In this document: positions 18,424 through 28,322 of the stretch, piece after piece | How the letters are laid out: every line of letters begins with the position of its first letter | How positions within the stretch are numbered: the first letter of the stretch is position 1 | Assembly (NCBI GenBank): GCA_021773015.1 | Contig: JAJFKW010000004.1 | Location: forward strand, 372,001 to 436,000 | DNA from: Woeseia sp. | GTDB taxonomy: Bacteria; Pseudomonadota; Gammaproteobacteria; Steroidobacterales; Woeseiaceae | Direction of reading: 5' to 3' | Length of the DNA: 64,000 nt | Notes under the pieces: generated by a model | What the model saw: the letters and a program-made list of their open reading frames with translations, nothing else | The model's database searches: none | Told to the model about the DNA's origin: nothing | Translations under genes and position numbers: made by a program

Positions 18424-19392
18424 CTACTCTAGTTCTTCATCGACCCGTCGCTGCAACCAATCCGCGAAATAGTCCGCATAGTTTTTACAAGCATTCGTGT
18501 CGATGAACGGATTGAGTTGGCCCGCAACTTCAAGAGTGGCTATCTTGTCATGCATATCGAAAAACATAGGATGCGGCGACAATAGGATATCGCAGGGCAA
18601 TTTACGCACTCTATCGATGCTTACCCGATACGAATCAGTTAAATCTCCTGAATCATTCGCACCGGTAAATCTAAAACCGGGCATTGAAACCGCGCTCAAA
18701 CTATCGGCGTAGACAATTCTTAAACACGTTGCGTCATCGCAAGACTCCCAAATCCATGTCGTGCTGCCTTTTGTATGGCCTGGCGTGTAGTTTGCAGTCA
18801 GTCTCAATTCTCCAAGCAATATTGACTCATTGTCGCGAACCAATTGCACATTGCCGACGGCAGGAAAATTCCCGAAATCATCGTCGGCCACGAATTGAGG
18901 ATCACCGCGTTGCAATCGCCCCTGCATGAGGCTATCAATCGAGTCAACGCTCGCATAGACGGTGGCATTCGAATGGCGCTGCAACGCCGAGATGCCACCG
19001 GCGTGGTCAAAGTGTGCGTGAGAGTTGACAATTACTTTAACATCCCGGCTATCGAATCCCAGCGTTCGAATATTCCGCTCAATCTGTGCTGCGCTTTGCG
19101 ACAGTGCCCCGTCAAGTAACACGAGACCAGTTCCAGTATCGATTAGAATTGATGACAAACCAGCGGTACCGACATACCAAGTACTACCGAAAATGCGAAA
19201 CGGCTTTTGCGGAGCATTCCATTCTTCGCAAGCATCACATTCGATTGCCGCATCTTCCTGCATGCCAGCAGAAAATGCGCTAACGTGAGGTGCGGTCGTT
19301 AGTAACAAGAATGCACAGAGCTGAACGAATACTATGTTTGAGGAAATACGCTTCAGATCGCATTGCTTATTTTTGAATTCGGCATTCATCAA
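18424..19392 (-). CDS. subclass B3 metallo-beta-lactamase-like exported hydrolase
   Basis: Zinc hydrolase of the metallo-beta-lactamase fold with an N-terminal hydrophobic export segment (about residues 18-40). Metal ligands are complete: H125-A-H127-F-D129-H130, H206 in YTPGHTKGSTTW and H274 in LLSPHPMFFDM. Subclass B3 is indicated by D129/H130 acting with the HxH pair, YVGTAGLSSILI at the start of the fold, and serine in YADSLSA where B1 enzymes have cysteine. Known B3 relatives (L1, THIN-B, AIM, GOB) hydrolyse penicillins, cephalosporins and carbapenems in the periplasm. Whether this one does is not shown by sequence. Its start overlaps the M23 peptidase stop by four bases. The region has no transposon or integron marks, so it is a chromosomal, probably ancestral gene. 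Confidence 0.82.
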   Translation of the reverse strand: MMNAEFKNKQCDLKRISSNIVFVQLCAFLLLTTAPHVSAFSAGMQEDAAIECDACEEWNAPQKPFRIFGSTWYVGTAGLSSILIDTGTGLVLLDGALSQSAAQIERNIRTLGFDSRDVKVIVNSHAHFDHAGGISALQRHSNATVYASVDSIDSLMQGRLQRGDPQFVADDDFGNFPAVGNVQLVRDNESILLGELRLTANYTPGHTKGSTTWIWESCDDATCLRIVYADSLSAVSMPGFRFTGANDSGDLTDSYRVSIDRVRKLPCDILLSPHPMFFDMHDKIATLEVAGQLNPFIDTNACKNYADYFADWLQRRVDEELE

Positions 19393-20339
19393 TAAGCGAT
19401 CAATCGGTCCCCAGTTTCGACAACCACGTCTGTATTGTCTCTGCCAGCGAAAACAACCGGTACAGACTCGTGCCGCAGACCTCGATTACGAATCACCACG
19501 AAATGCAGATGCGGACCGCTGCTATATCCGGTATTGCCGGAATCGGCAATGTACTGCCCGCGCGCCACGCTATCACCCGGTTGGACGCGAATACTGTTCC
19601 AGTTAAGGTGCGCGTAAATGGCGTAGGTACCATCTTCATGCAATATGCTGACAATATTGGCGGCTTCTAAATCGCGGTCCGGATCGAGCCCGCCGCGAAA
19701 ATTCTTACTTGCTATTTGAAACACGGTACCTGCCCTAGCCGCGTAAACATCCGTACCAATCGGCATATCAATGTCGACCGCATAGTAGCTGTCTGGCGTT
19801 ACATGGGTTACGCCTAATGGAAAGGCTTGCGTAATTCGATAATCCCCAGCGACGGCGAACGGCGCTCGATAGGCTTGTTGAGGTGCGTGCACAGTCGTGG
19901 GATCGCCATGCAGCCAACTAAAACTATATTCGATGCCCGCTGCCAGTCCTTGTTCGGCGACGTCGAGGCGCAAGAGTTGTTGCCGATCACGCGCATCGAT
20001 CGTCCACGTGAATTGTTGATCGGGCGCGGGAAGCTGCAGATTTTTCAGCGTAGCCAGGCCAATCGCAATCTCGACCGGTGCGTAGAACTCGTTATTGGCA
20101 TACAGAACGATGCCGCCATTCTCGAAACGATGATAAACATCAACCTTGGGCTCTGTCTCGCCCTGCGGAAGCTGCCGAACCTCGGCATTTACCGTCTGCG
20201 CAGGCGCTCGATCTGTGTATATCCACTCTCCGTCCGGACCGCGGTATTTGTATAGGGACTGCGCACCGGCTGCGCCACACACTGACAAAAGCACTAGACC
20301 TAACCACTGTTGCCAACGAAAATACGCCACGATATTCAT
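19389..20339 (-). CDS. exported M23 family metallopeptidase with N-terminal DUF4124-like region
   Basis: A 316-residue exported protein: signal peptide (about residues 8-27), a DUF4124-like segment (QSLYKYRGPDGEWIYTDRAP), a beta-rich middle and a C-terminal LytM/M23 domain. Zinc-site residues are a histidine in GVTHVTPDSYYAVDIDMP, the aspartate of AVDID and the HLH of GPHLHFVVI. The first ligand sits farther upstream than in the common HxGxD pattern, which is the arrangement of the 'YAVDF/YAVDI' subgroup of M23. The catalytic histidine of YAHLNWNS is kept. Such proteins cleave peptidoglycan cross-bridges or activate amidases. Coupled to the beta-lactamase gene by an ATGA overlap. Confidence 0.85.
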   Translation of the reverse strand: MNIVAYFRWQQWLGLVLLSVCGAAGAQSLYKYRGPDGEWIYTDRAPAQTVNAEVRQLPQGETEPKVDVYHRFENGGIVLYANNEFYAPVEIAIGLATLKNLQLPAPDQQFTWTIDARDRQQLLRLDVAEQGLAAGIEYSFSWLHGDPTTVHAPQQAYRAPFAVAGDYRITQAFPLGVTHVTPDSYYAVDIDMPIGTDVYAARAGTVFQIASKNFRGGLDPDRDLEAANIVSILHEDGTYAIYAHLNWNSIRVQPGDSVARGQYIADSGNTGYSSGPHLHFVVIRNRGLRHESVPVVFAGRDNTDVVVETGDRLIAY

Positions 20340-20427
20340 TTAAGGTGACTTGCTCCTAGCTAACCGCGAACCATCACATCGCGCATCACGACACAGCTCG
20401 AAGCCGAGGTAGCTTGTGGAGTTTGTA

Positions 20428-23238
20428 TCAGCCAATGGGATATCGTTGCCAGCCCTGCGCAGTTCTCTTGATTTCGTAGGCAGGCCAATATTGATTGTCG
20501 AGCTTCAGCGTGATTACGTCAACCGCACCATTCCAAGTGACAGTTTTCAAACGCACGGACGCTTGATCTTCTTTGCCCGCAACAATCTTCATAAAGCTCG
20601 CGAGATCTGGCGTTTCCTGGTCGTCGACAGCGACAATGCGCCGGCCAGCCCACAGACCATAGCGAGTCGCTGGCGAGCCGTAATTGAAGAACGCAACATA
20701 CACGCCTGTGGGTTCTATGCCACGTTGCGCAGCCATTTCCCGGTGTGGGTCCTGCAGCAACGCACCCGCCCAGGACGCTGCTTTATCAATGCCAGAGCCA
20801 CTCAAAGCAACGGTTTCCAGCCGAAACTGCTTGACCTCCTTATCTCGCCAAACCGTCATTTTTACCGCCGGTTTTTGCACGGCAATTTCCAGCTCACGAA
20901 ACGTCGTCACCACTTGCCCGTCGACCGCCAGAATCATGTCTCCATTGCGCAGCTTTTCGGCCGCCGGAGAACCAGCGACCAATCTTGATACGCGCAATAC
21001 TCTACGTTGACTGGGGTTGTGCGCCTCCAATTTTTCTAGCCACTCTTCGTCGACACCCAATTTCCTGGCCGCAAATAATGGCGAGTAAACGAGTTCAGCT
21101 TCCAACGAATGAATTGGATCGCCTGCGATGGCGATGTCAACAAACTCCGCAATTAAATCTGCCCCGATACCGCGATTAATCTGCCCGCCTTCGTTGCCAG
21201 ATTGGTAAGCGAAAGTAGACCAACTCGCCACGACGTTCGACTGCTCGTCTATCAATACACCATCAAAATCTGTCGGCCCGTTGACTAAATCGATTGATTC
21301 CAAATTCACATCGCGAAATCGCATCGTTCGCGACAGTGGCAGTACGATCGCGGCAACAGAAGACACAACGCTCTCTTGATGCGCGAGCTGATGATCGCTC
21401 TTGAGGCCAACCGCAATCACGCGATCGCCAATTGCCAACGGATTTTCCGAAAATTTTGCGGCTTTGACCGGCGTATCACCAATCAACTCCGGGTCGTAGG
21501 CAACAATGGCGAGATTGTGCAGTGGATGGATATAACTCACGCGAGCGTCAATTTGCAAACTGCCGGCAAACGTGACCGTTACGTCACCCATCGCGACAGG
21601 CACAGTATTGCGGTCCACCACAATCAAACCTCGCACGGTATCAACGATCAGGCCCGTTCCGTAATAGTGTTTTTCAGCAACTCCGGATACCGTATAGGGG
21701 AGATCGAATGTCACCATCGCCAGCGAAGCGGCAATAGCGCTCACCCGCGCATCGTCGAATTCAGCAAAACTCGTTTCGCCAATCTTTTGTGGTTTTGCCG
21801 CGGGCCCTTGGCTTAGGTCATCGCAGGGCCAAGTGCCGCTGCTGTCGTCGCGCCGACAGCGTCGCGATGGAAACCAGCTTCTATCCATCTGAATTGATCG
21901 AACGACGCTGTTCTGTGGATCTTCGATCGAATGGTAGCGCACAGTGGTGCGATCTCCGTTTGCCAGTTCATCGAATTCGTTGATTAAGTCCCGCAAATCA
22001 TCAATTTTGTCGCCACCAATTTCAGTAATAACCGCTCCTCTGGGAATCGCTGATTTTGCAAGCATATACCCTGGGTTCGCTATGTATACACCAGTGACTG
22101 AGCGATTGTAGTGACGAGCTTGCTGGTAGGAGAGATCGTTAAATATCGCGTCACCGACTTCGACAAATTCGTCCGGTGATACGTCGTGCAAATCACTAAC
22201 CTGAATCTTCTCCTCTATTTTTCGACCGCCGCGCTCCAACTCGATACTGACAAAGTCACCGACCGAATCATCCAGTATTGTTGCGAGCGGTACGAATTCA
22301 GTAACCAGATTGCCGTCAATGCGCAGCAAAATATCTCCGGGCTCGATCTTGCCAGACGCTGGCGACTCAGGAATCACCTGCTGAATCGTCAGCATACCCG
22401 TCTGATCTGGAAACGCGCTGCGCGCCAGCCGCTCACTTTCCGGTGTTAGACCGAGTCTACGCAATTCGTCGTATGCTCTTCTCACAAATTCCGTTTGCAG
22501 CGTACCGCGACCTACCACATCGCCATTTTGCAACAGCCGCAAAGCGCGCTCGATGCGATCTAACGGCAAAAAGAAGCTGCTGGCTGCGGTATTGGCTCCA
22601 CCAGCATTCAGTGCAACAACTTCGCCATCGATGTTGACGACCGGTGAACCGGATGAGCCACCCGAGGTGCCGGATGCCGCCTGAAAATAGAACGTATTGA
22701 AGTCGTTATACTTTCCTCGCCCATAGTCGGGCGCCTTACGATCAAGGCGCGCTATTGTGCCAGCGAGAATCGACAGTTTTTCGCCAGCATCATTGCCAAC
22801 AACCCTGATTTCCCGACCAACACCAGCCGCCCCCGGCACTAAAGGCAATTCCGCCGGCTCGATGTAAACAAGGTCGGCTGGGTCGTAACGGAAAAAACCG
22901 AAATCGTGGACAGGATCTCTATATATCGGTGTCAGACGCACCTCTTCGTTGTTCAGGAATACCGCTTCCGCTACCACCGGACCCGGCGTAACGACGTGCC
23001 GGTTGGTCAGAATAATTCCACGTTCGGCATCGACCACAAAGCCGGTCGCCTGACTCGATGAGTTCCACTCGGTATCGAAAGCACGCGTCGCGTCCACGCG
23101 TATGGAAACAACGCCGGTCGAAATCCGCTCCAATGTACCGACCCAGGCAGGCTCCTCGGAATAGCTCGCACTAGTAAAGAATATTACTGTTAGAAGTAGC
23201 GCCTTCAGTTGCAAATGCATATGATTTTTCACGTCCAA
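20428..23238 (-). CDS. tandem HtrA-like serine protease with PDZ domains (Nma111-like architecture)
   Basis: A 936-residue exported protein made of two DegP/HtrA-like halves. The first half keeps a full chymotrypsin-fold triad: H81 (ILTNRHVV), D112 (RDPVHDFGFF) and S196 (GGSSGSPVV), followed by two PDZ-like regions (around GMLTIQQVIPESPASGKIEPGD and GVYIANPGYMLAKSAIPRGA). The second half, from about residue 510, repeats the fold (GTGLIVDTVRGLIVVDRN) but has Asn/Thr for the histidine, Asn for the aspartate and no GxSGxP, so it is catalytically dead. Two more PDZ-like regions follow (LVAGSPAAEKLRNGDMI and GVYVAFFNYGSPATRYGLWAG). This layout, active plus inactive protease with four PDZ-like domains in nearly 1000 residues, is that of yeast Nma111. 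A signal peptide (start possibly ATG 23220) points to the periplasm. Likely role: protein quality control or a scaffold; substrates unknown. Confidence 0.85.
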   Translation of the reverse strand: MDVKNHMHLQLKALLLTVIFFTSASYSEEPAWVGTLERISTGVVSIRVDATRAFDTEWNSSSQATGFVVDAERGIILTNRHVVTPGPVVAEAVFLNNEEVRLTPIYRDPVHDFGFFRYDPADLVYIEPAELPLVPGAAGVGREIRVVGNDAGEKLSILAGTIARLDRKAPDYGRGKYNDFNTFYFQAASGTSGGSSGSPVVNIDGEVVALNAGGANTAASSFFLPLDRIERALRLLQNGDVVGRGTLQTEFVRRAYDELRRLGLTPESERLARSAFPDQTGMLTIQQVIPESPASGKIEPGDILLRIDGNLVTEFVPLATILDDSVGDFVSIELERGGRKIEEKIQVSDLHDVSPDEFVEVGDAIFNDLSYQQARHYNRSVTGVYIANPGYMLAKSAIPRGAVITEIGGDKIDDLRDLINEFDELANGDRTTVRYHSIEDPQNSVVRSIQMDRSWFPSRRCRRDDSSGTWPCDDLSQGPAAKPQKIGETSFAEFDDARVSAIAASLAMVTFDLPYTVSGVAEKHYYGTGLIVDTVRGLIVVDRNTVPVAMGDVTVTFAGSLQIDARVSYIHPLHNLAIVAYDPELIGDTPVKAAKFSENPLAIGDRVIAVGLKSDHQLAHQESVVSSVAAIVLPLSRTMRFRDVNLESIDLVNGPTDFDGVLIDEQSNVVASWSTFAYQSGNEGGQINRGIGADLIAEFVDIAIAGDPIHSLEAELVYSPLFAARKLGVDEEWLEKLEAHNPSQRRVLRVSRLVAGSPAAEKLRNGDMILAVDGQVVTTFRELEIAVQKPAVKMTVWRDKEVKQFRLETVALSGSGIDKAASWAGALLQDPHREMAAQRGIEPTGVYVAFFNYGSPATRYGLWAGRRIVAVDDQETPDLASFMKIVAGKEDQASVRLKTVTWNGAVDVITLKLDNQYWPAYEIKRTAQGWQRYPIG

Positions 23239-23383
23239 TTCAATACCGTCATGATCTCTGGACTAGCCAGACGGTCGACGGTTCCCTCTGTATGTCGCAT
23301 CAGCGGCGCCGGAACATCGGATAGTCGTTGGATTATGCCGCAATTTTGGGCATTGCAACGCTACTCGGTTGGCAAATGCAGAT

Positions 23384-24859
23384 TTAGTTTCCGACTGGCG
23401 GCTGCCAAGCAAGATCCAATTGCCGCGCGGCCTTGACATCATCGAGCCGGCGCACTGGCATATTGTAGGGAGCGCCCTTTTGTCGTTCGCCGTCCGCTTC
23501 GGATTCAGACGCAATAGCGATCATCGCGTCAATAAAACCATCGAGCGTCTGCTTTGACTCGGTCTCAGTTGGCTCGATCAATAGGCATTCTGGGACCAGG
23601 AGCGGGAAATAAGTCGTTGGCGCATGGTAGCCCTTATCCAACAACGCTTTAGCAATGTCCATCGCTGAAACATTTAGGGTTTTGGCTTGCGATTTCATTG
23701 TAATGATGAATTCATGGCTGGCGCGACGTTTTGGGTAAGCCAGTTCGAACCCCGCCGCTTGCAAACGAACCTGCAAGTAGTTGGCGTTCAGGGTCGCATA
23801 TTCAGCGATTCGTCGCATTCCATCGCGGCCGACCATACGCATGTAAACATAAGCGCGCAGCAAGACACCGGAATTCCCCATAAATCCTGACAGTTGACCA
23901 ATCGACTGCGGAAGGTCTTTCTTGGTTAGCCAAACGTATTGGGTCGCGCCCTCAGTCTCTTTCGCCGACACGACCGGTATTGGCATGAAAGGCAACAATC
24001 GCTCGCCAACCCCGACTGCGCCGGACCCGGGCCCGCCGCCACCGTGTGGCGTCGAGAAAGTTTTGTGCAGATTCATGTGGATAACGTCAAAACCCATATC
24101 GCCCGGGCGAACTTTTCCGAGGATTGCGTTCAGATTCGCACCGTCGTAATACAACAGGCCGCCAGCATCGTGAACGATTTTGGCAACGTCCATGATGTTG
24201 CGTTCAAAAACACCCAAAGTGGACGGGTTAGTCAGCATGATTCCCGCTGTATTCGGGCCAACCGCGTTCCTCAGCGCCTCAACGTCAATATCACCGTCGG
24301 CACCTGTCGGCAGCTCGCGCACAACGCAGCCACACATGGTCGCTGTTGCAGGATTTGTTCCGTGTGCCGCATCTGGCACGATGATCTCGATACGATGATC
24401 ATCACCGCGCGCCAGATGATATGCGCGAATCATCGCCACACCTGCCAACTCACCCTGCGCACCGGCCATTGGCGTTAGCGATACTTCCTGCATACCAGTA
24501 ACGCCCTTCAACATTTCCTGCAACTCGAACATACAAGCCATGAATCCCTGGCCATGGCTGACAGGGCCCAGCGGATGTCGATTCATTAACCCTGGCAGCA
24601 GCGCGAGCGCGTTACAGGCACGCGGGTTGTACTTCATGGTGCAAGATCCGAGTGGATAGAAGTGCGTATCTATCGAAAAGTTTTGCTGTGATAAACGCGT
24701 AAAGTGACGTACGACCTGCAATTCCGAAACTTCGGGAAGTAGCGGCACGTTTGCGCGTGCAAATCTATTCGTGATTTTGCTCGCAGCCGGCTCTTGCGGA
24801 GCCTGCGCGAACGCGCGCCTGCCTGAACGCGATTTTTCGAAAATCAAAGCTTCACTCAT
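23384..24859 (-). CDS. gcvPB: glycine dehydrogenase (decarboxylating) subunit 2 GcvPB
   Basis: Catalytic half of the split P protein of the glycine cleavage system, carrying the PLP lysine in [18 protein letters not shown] (K266). The N-terminal part has [14 protein letters not shown], typical of subunit 2, and [11 protein letters not shown] for cofactor phosphate binding. Length 491 residues is normal. Its start overlaps the tpx stop by eight bases. It is the last gene of the riboswitch-controlled run gcvT-gcvH-gcvPA-tpx-gcvPB. Confidence 0.95.
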   Translation of the reverse strand: MSEALIFEKSRSGRRAFAQAPQEPAASKITNRFARANVPLLPEVSELQVVRHFTRLSQQNFSIDTHFYPLGSCTMKYNPRACNALALLPGLMNRHPLGPVSHGQGFMACMFELQEMLKGVTGMQEVSLTPMAGAQGELAGVAMIRAYHLARGDDHRIEIIVPDAAHGTNPATATMCGCVVRELPTGADGDIDVEALRNAVGPNTAGIMLTNPSTLGVFERNIMDVAKIVHDAGGLLYYDGANLNAILGKVRPGDMGFDVIHMNLHKTFSTPHGGGGPGSGAVGVGERLLPFMPIPVVSAKETEGATQYVWLTKKDLPQSIGQLSGFMGNSGVLLRAYVYMRMVGRDGMRRIAEYATLNANYLQVRLQAAGFELAYPKRRASHEFIITMKSQAKTLNVSAMDIAKALLDKGYHAPTTYFPLLVPECLLIEPTETESKQTLDGFIDAMIAIASESEADGERQKGAPYNMPVRRLDDVKAARQLDLAWQPPVGN

Positions 24860-25385
24860 TACTCAACTCCGATGTATCAACGTCAACGCCTAGCGCTTTA
24901 AAAGCCGCCGCATAATCTGGTTCTGTCGCAATATCGTCGACAAGTTGGCGATACACCACGGTATTGTTTTCGTCTAATACAACGACTGCCCGTGCGAACA
25001 TACCGGCAAGTGGTCCGGCAACAATTTGCACGCCGTAATTTTCACCAAATCCCGCATGCCTAATGGCCGACAGTCCCTCAACGCGCTGTAATTCGTTCTG
25101 TTGTTGAAATCGTAAATGAGCGAATGGCAAATCGTAGGAAATCATCAGCATGACGACGTCTTCCACTTCCGCTGATAATTTGTCGAACGCGATCACTGAT
25201 TTAGCACAAATTGGTGTGTCGATACTCGGAAAAATATTAAACAGTTTACGTTTGCCCATGTAATTGGCTAGCGAAACATCCTGCAAATCCGTGTTTACCA
25301 ATGAGACGTCGGGCGCTCGGCCACCGATTTCCGGCAGCTCGCCATGCGTTTGATAGTTCGAACCATTGAACAGTACTTGATGCAT
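24852..25385 (-). CDS. tpx: thiol peroxidase Tpx lacking the resolving cysteine
   Basis: Peroxiredoxin of the Tpx family that reduces hydroperoxides. The peroxidatic cysteine is C60 in [13 protein letters not shown]. The rest follows E. coli Tpx closely ([48 protein letters not shown]). The second, resolving cysteine, which in E. coli follows the RF of this segment, is glutamine here (RFQQQNE, position 94), and C60 is the only cysteine in the 177 residues. It should therefore work as a 1-Cys enzyme needing an external thiol. Encoded between gcvPA (14-base gap) and gcvPB (8-base overlap), an unusual place for a peroxidase. Confidence 0.9.
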   Translation of the reverse strand: MHQVLFNGSNYQTHGELPEIGGRAPDVSLVNTDLQDVSLANYMGKRKLFNIFPSIDTPICAKSVIAFDKLSAEVEDVVMLMISYDLPFAHLRFQQQNELQRVEGLSAIRHAGFGENYGVQIVAGPLAGMFARAVVVLDENNTVVYRQLVDDIATEPDYAAAFKALGVDVDTSELSNE

Positions 25386-25399
25386 TCGTATCCCACTTC

Positions 25400-26758
25400 C
25401 TATCGTTTCAGAATTCTCGCCAAGGCGGTCGCGTAGACTTGCAAGTCTTCATCAGTCTTGGTTTCAGTGGCGCAAATCAGCAACGCGTTACCCAACTCCG
25501 GTGCATCCGTGCGTAAGTCATAGCCGCCCAAAATATCAAGCTCTGCAAGCGCTTCAAGCACCCGATCTACGGGTTGCGGTAGCGAGATTACCGCCTCATG
25601 AAAGTGTTCGCTCGAAAACAACTTTTCGACGCCGTCAATTTCACAAAGCAAAGCAACCAGTTGTTTTGTTTGTTGCAATGATTGTAATGCGACTCGACGC
25701 AAACCCTCGTGACCAAGTAACGACAAATATACGGTCGCGGCGGTCACCATGAGTCCCTGATTTGTACAAATATTCGATGTCGCCTTCGACCGCCGAATGT
25801 GCTGCTCGCGCGCTTGTAGTGTCAGCGTGAAGCCCGGCTTGCCATCCAAATCCGTCGTTCTGCCAACGATACGTCCAGGCATTTGGCGAATGAGTTTTTG
25901 CGTGCAAGACATGAAGCCAAAATAAGGGCCACCAGATGACAACGGCACACCCAGTGGCTGGCCCTCCCCACACACAATATCGGCGCCGTTTTCACCCCAA
26001 CTTCCTGGTTCCTTCAATACGGCCAATGCGGTTGGGTTTACCACAGCAATAACCAGCGCGCCGACCGAATGCGCCCAATCCGTTAGCCCGTCCATATCTT
26101 CCATCGTGCCAAAAAACGATGGTTGTTGAATAACGACTGCTACTGGCGGCTCGGCAACGTCGACCCGGCTTAGATCGCCACCGATCCCCGTTTGATGGTC
26201 GAGTAGCATGCGCTCGAAGGTCAAACCCTGGCTACCCGCAATTGCTTGCGCGACCTTCTGGTAGGTCGGATTAACACCGGCCGCCAGCAAAATACGTTTC
26301 GACGTATTTTTGCGATTGCCACGCACCGCCATAAGTGACGCTTCTGCGAGCGCCGAAGCGCCGTCGTACAACGACGCGTTGCTTGCGTACATACCGGTGA
26401 GACTAGTGATCATCGTCTGGTATTCGTAAATCGTCTGTAGCGTGCCCTGGCTTGCTTCGGCTTGATACGGCGTATAGGCGCTATAGAATTCGCCACGCGT
26501 CGCGATATCCCAAACGGCGGTCGGAATATGGTGCTCGTACGCACCAGCGCCGATAAAGCACAGAGGGGACCCATCTTGTGCGGCGCGCGATCTCATGAGA
26601 CGCACAATTTCCATTTCACTCAGTGCGTCCGGTACTCCAGAGAGCTCAGATATTATGAGTTCTGCGGGAATTTCATCGAATAAGTCGTCGACACTGCTGG
26701 CGCCAATGGCAGCCAACATCGACTGCACGTCGTCATTTGTATGTGGAATAAATGGCAT
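25400..26758 (-). CDS. gcvPA: glycine dehydrogenase (decarboxylating) subunit 1 GcvPA
   Basis: Non-catalytic half of the split P protein that pairs with GcvPB. The start [19 protein letters not shown] and [16 protein letters not shown] are typical of subunit 1, as are [20 protein letters not shown] and the later [20 protein letters not shown]. Length 452 residues. E. coli has a single fused GcvP, so the split form here is a lineage difference. It follows gcvH by 22 bases. Confidence 0.95.
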   Translation of the reverse strand: MPFIPHTNDDVQSMLAAIGASSVDDLFDEIPAELIISELSGVPDALSEMEIVRLMRSRAAQDGSPLCFIGAGAYEHHIPTAVWDIATRGEFYSAYTPYQAEASQGTLQTIYEYQTMITSLTGMYASNASLYDGASALAEASLMAVRGNRKNTSKRILLAAGVNPTYQKVAQAIAGSQGLTFERMLLDHQTGIGGDLSRVDVAEPPVAVVIQQPSFFGTMEDMDGLTDWAHSVGALVIAVVNPTALAVLKEPGSWGENGADIVCGEGQPLGVPLSSGGPYFGFMSCTQKLIRQMPGRIVGRTTDLDGKPGFTLTLQAREQHIRRSKATSNICTNQGLMVTAATVYLSLLGHEGLRRVALQSLQQTKQLVALLCEIDGVEKLFSSEHFHEAVISLPQPVDRVLEALAELDILGGYDLRTDAPELGNALLICATETKTDEDLQVYATALARILKR

Positions 26759-26780
26759 GGAGTTCCGTCGTCCTATTTGG

Positions 26781-27173
26781 TTATCCGTCTAGCTCATCAA
26801 GTAGCGTTTGATATTCGTCCGGCGTTAGCGTTTCATGTTCGCCGCCTTGCTCTGGCTGCAATCTTACAATCCAACCCTCTTCGTATGGATCTGTATTGAT
26901 GCGTTCCGGGTCGTCGGCTAACTCATCGTTCACCGCCAAGACACTGCCCGAGACAGGCGCATACACATCGGAGGCGGCTTTGACCGATTCGACCACGGCC
27001 ATCTCACCGCCGGCCTGCAAATCCTGTCCAACCTCCGGCAACTCGACGTAAACTAAATCGCCTAGTGCGCTTTGTGCATGATCGGTAATGCCGATGGTGA
27101 CACTACCGTCTTCTTCTTGACGCAGCCATTCGTGGTCCTTTGTGTATTGCAAATCGCCCGGCAACTCACTCAT
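26781..27173 (-). CDS. gcvH: glycine cleavage system H protein GcvH
   Basis: Lipoyl carrier that shuttles the aminomethyl group between P, T and L proteins. The lipoylated lysine is K65 in [18 protein letters not shown] 27173 is chosen: GGGAG lies seven bases upstream, and it gives the canonical start [16 protein letters not shown]. The frame extends to 27236, but that would overlap gcvT and add a non-family leader. Length 130 residues is normal. LipB, encoded at 2.5 kb, would modify it. Confidence 0.96.
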   Translation of the reverse strand: MSELPGDLQYTKDHEWLRQEEDGSVTIGITDHAQSALGDLVYVELPEVGQDLQAGGEMAVVESVKAASDVYAPVSGSVLAVNDELADDPERINTDPYEEGWIVRLQPEQGGEHETLTPDEYQTLLDELDG

Positions 27174-27204
27174 ATGTTTTCTCCCGTTTCTTGTATTCGA
27201 TACA

Positions 27205-28293
27205 CTATTCAACCAGTACGCTGCCGTTTCGGACAAACGGCAGTTTCACGATTCTAACGTCCAGCAAGCGTTTACGTACTTCGACTTGCGCGTGCGTAAA
27301 ATTTCCCGCAGGTACGCGTGCCATTGCGATTGATCGCTGCATGGTGGGCGAGAAACCGCCACTAGTGATCTCGCCATCAGCTAGGCCCTCGACGACGACC
27401 CGCTGGTGATTTCGCAGTACGCCCTTACTTTCAAGCAACAAGCCGACGAATCGTTGCAATTCTTGCGTATCGCGGGCTGTTTGCACAGCAGCACGACCTA
27501 TGAAATTTCTATCGGCGGGTTCCCAGGCCACGGTCCAGGCTAATCCCGCCTCTAGCGGTGACGTAGCCGCATCCATGTCGGTTCCGTACAAATTCATGCC
27601 AGCCTCAAGGCGCAAGGTATCTCTGGCACCGAGGCCGCACGGGGTAACGTCAGCCTCAACTAGGCGGTCCCATAGCGCGAGTATCGCTGGCGGCGCAGCA
27701 ACAATCTCGAAACCGTCCTCACCGGTGTAGCCAGTTCTTGCGACAAACAAATTATCCTGCTCGATAGCGCTGAACGGCTTTAGAGCCAGCAGTGAGTTTC
27801 GATCGATATCGAGCAGATTCTCGGCCGTCAAGCGTCTTGCGTCTGGGCCCTGCACTGCCAACATGGCTAACTCACCGCGTTCTTCGACGGTGACCTGAAA
27901 TCCCGCAGCATGTCGAACAATCCAGGCGAGATCATTGACGCGAGTCGCCGCATTGACAATCAATCGATAGCGATTTTCAGCGAGCAAATAGACGATTAGA
28001 TCATCGATTACCCCACCTGCATCATTCAGCATGCAGGTATACAGTGCTTTGCCTGTCTGCTTAAGCCGCGCTACGTCGTTGGCCAATAGACGGCGCAGAA
28101 AATCTCGAGACGAGGCGCCAACAATGTCGACAACGGTCATATGGGAAACATCAAACAGACCGGCGCCTTGGCGAACCGCATGATGTTCGTCGAGCTGCGA
28201 CCCATAGTGAAGCGGCATATCCCAGCCGCCAAAATCGACAATTTTGGCGCCTGCATCCAGATGCTTCTTATAAAGCGGTGTTTTTGAACCCAT
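27205..28293 (-). CDS. gcvT: glycine cleavage system T protein (aminomethyltransferase) GcvT
   Basis: Transfers the methylene group from lipoyl-bound aminomethyl to tetrahydrofolate, releasing ammonia. ATG 28293 gives the canonical start [20 protein letters not shown]. The longer frame to 28449 runs through the riboswitch and terminator and is not real. The family motif [13 protein letters not shown] and the folate-site [12 protein letters not shown] are present. Length 362 residues is standard. First coding gene behind the glycine riboswitch. Confidence 0.96.
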   Translation of the reverse strand: MGSKTPLYKKHLDAGAKIVDFGGWDMPLHYGSQLDEHHAVRQGAGLFDVSHMTVVDIVGASSRDFLRRLLANDVARLKQTGKALYTCMLNDAGGVIDDLIVYLLAENRYRLIVNAATRVNDLAWIVRHAAGFQVTVEERGELAMLAVQGPDARRLTAENLLDIDRNSLLALKPFSAIEQDNLFVARTGYTGEDGFEIVAAPPAILALWDRLVEADVTPCGLGARDTLRLEAGMNLYGTDMDAATSPLEAGLAWTVAWEPADRNFIGRAAVQTARDTQELQRFVGLLLESKGVLRNHQRVVVEGLADGEITSGGFSPTMQRSIAMARVPAGNFTHAQVEVRKRLLDVRIVKLPFVRNGSVLVE

Positions 28294-28322
28294 GGTTTGA
28301 CTCCGCAGCCAGTAACGCAAAC

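Noticed and set aside
20416-20988. 190-codon plus-strand frame inside the HtrA gene
   Set aside because: Antisense shadow of a well-supported protease gene.
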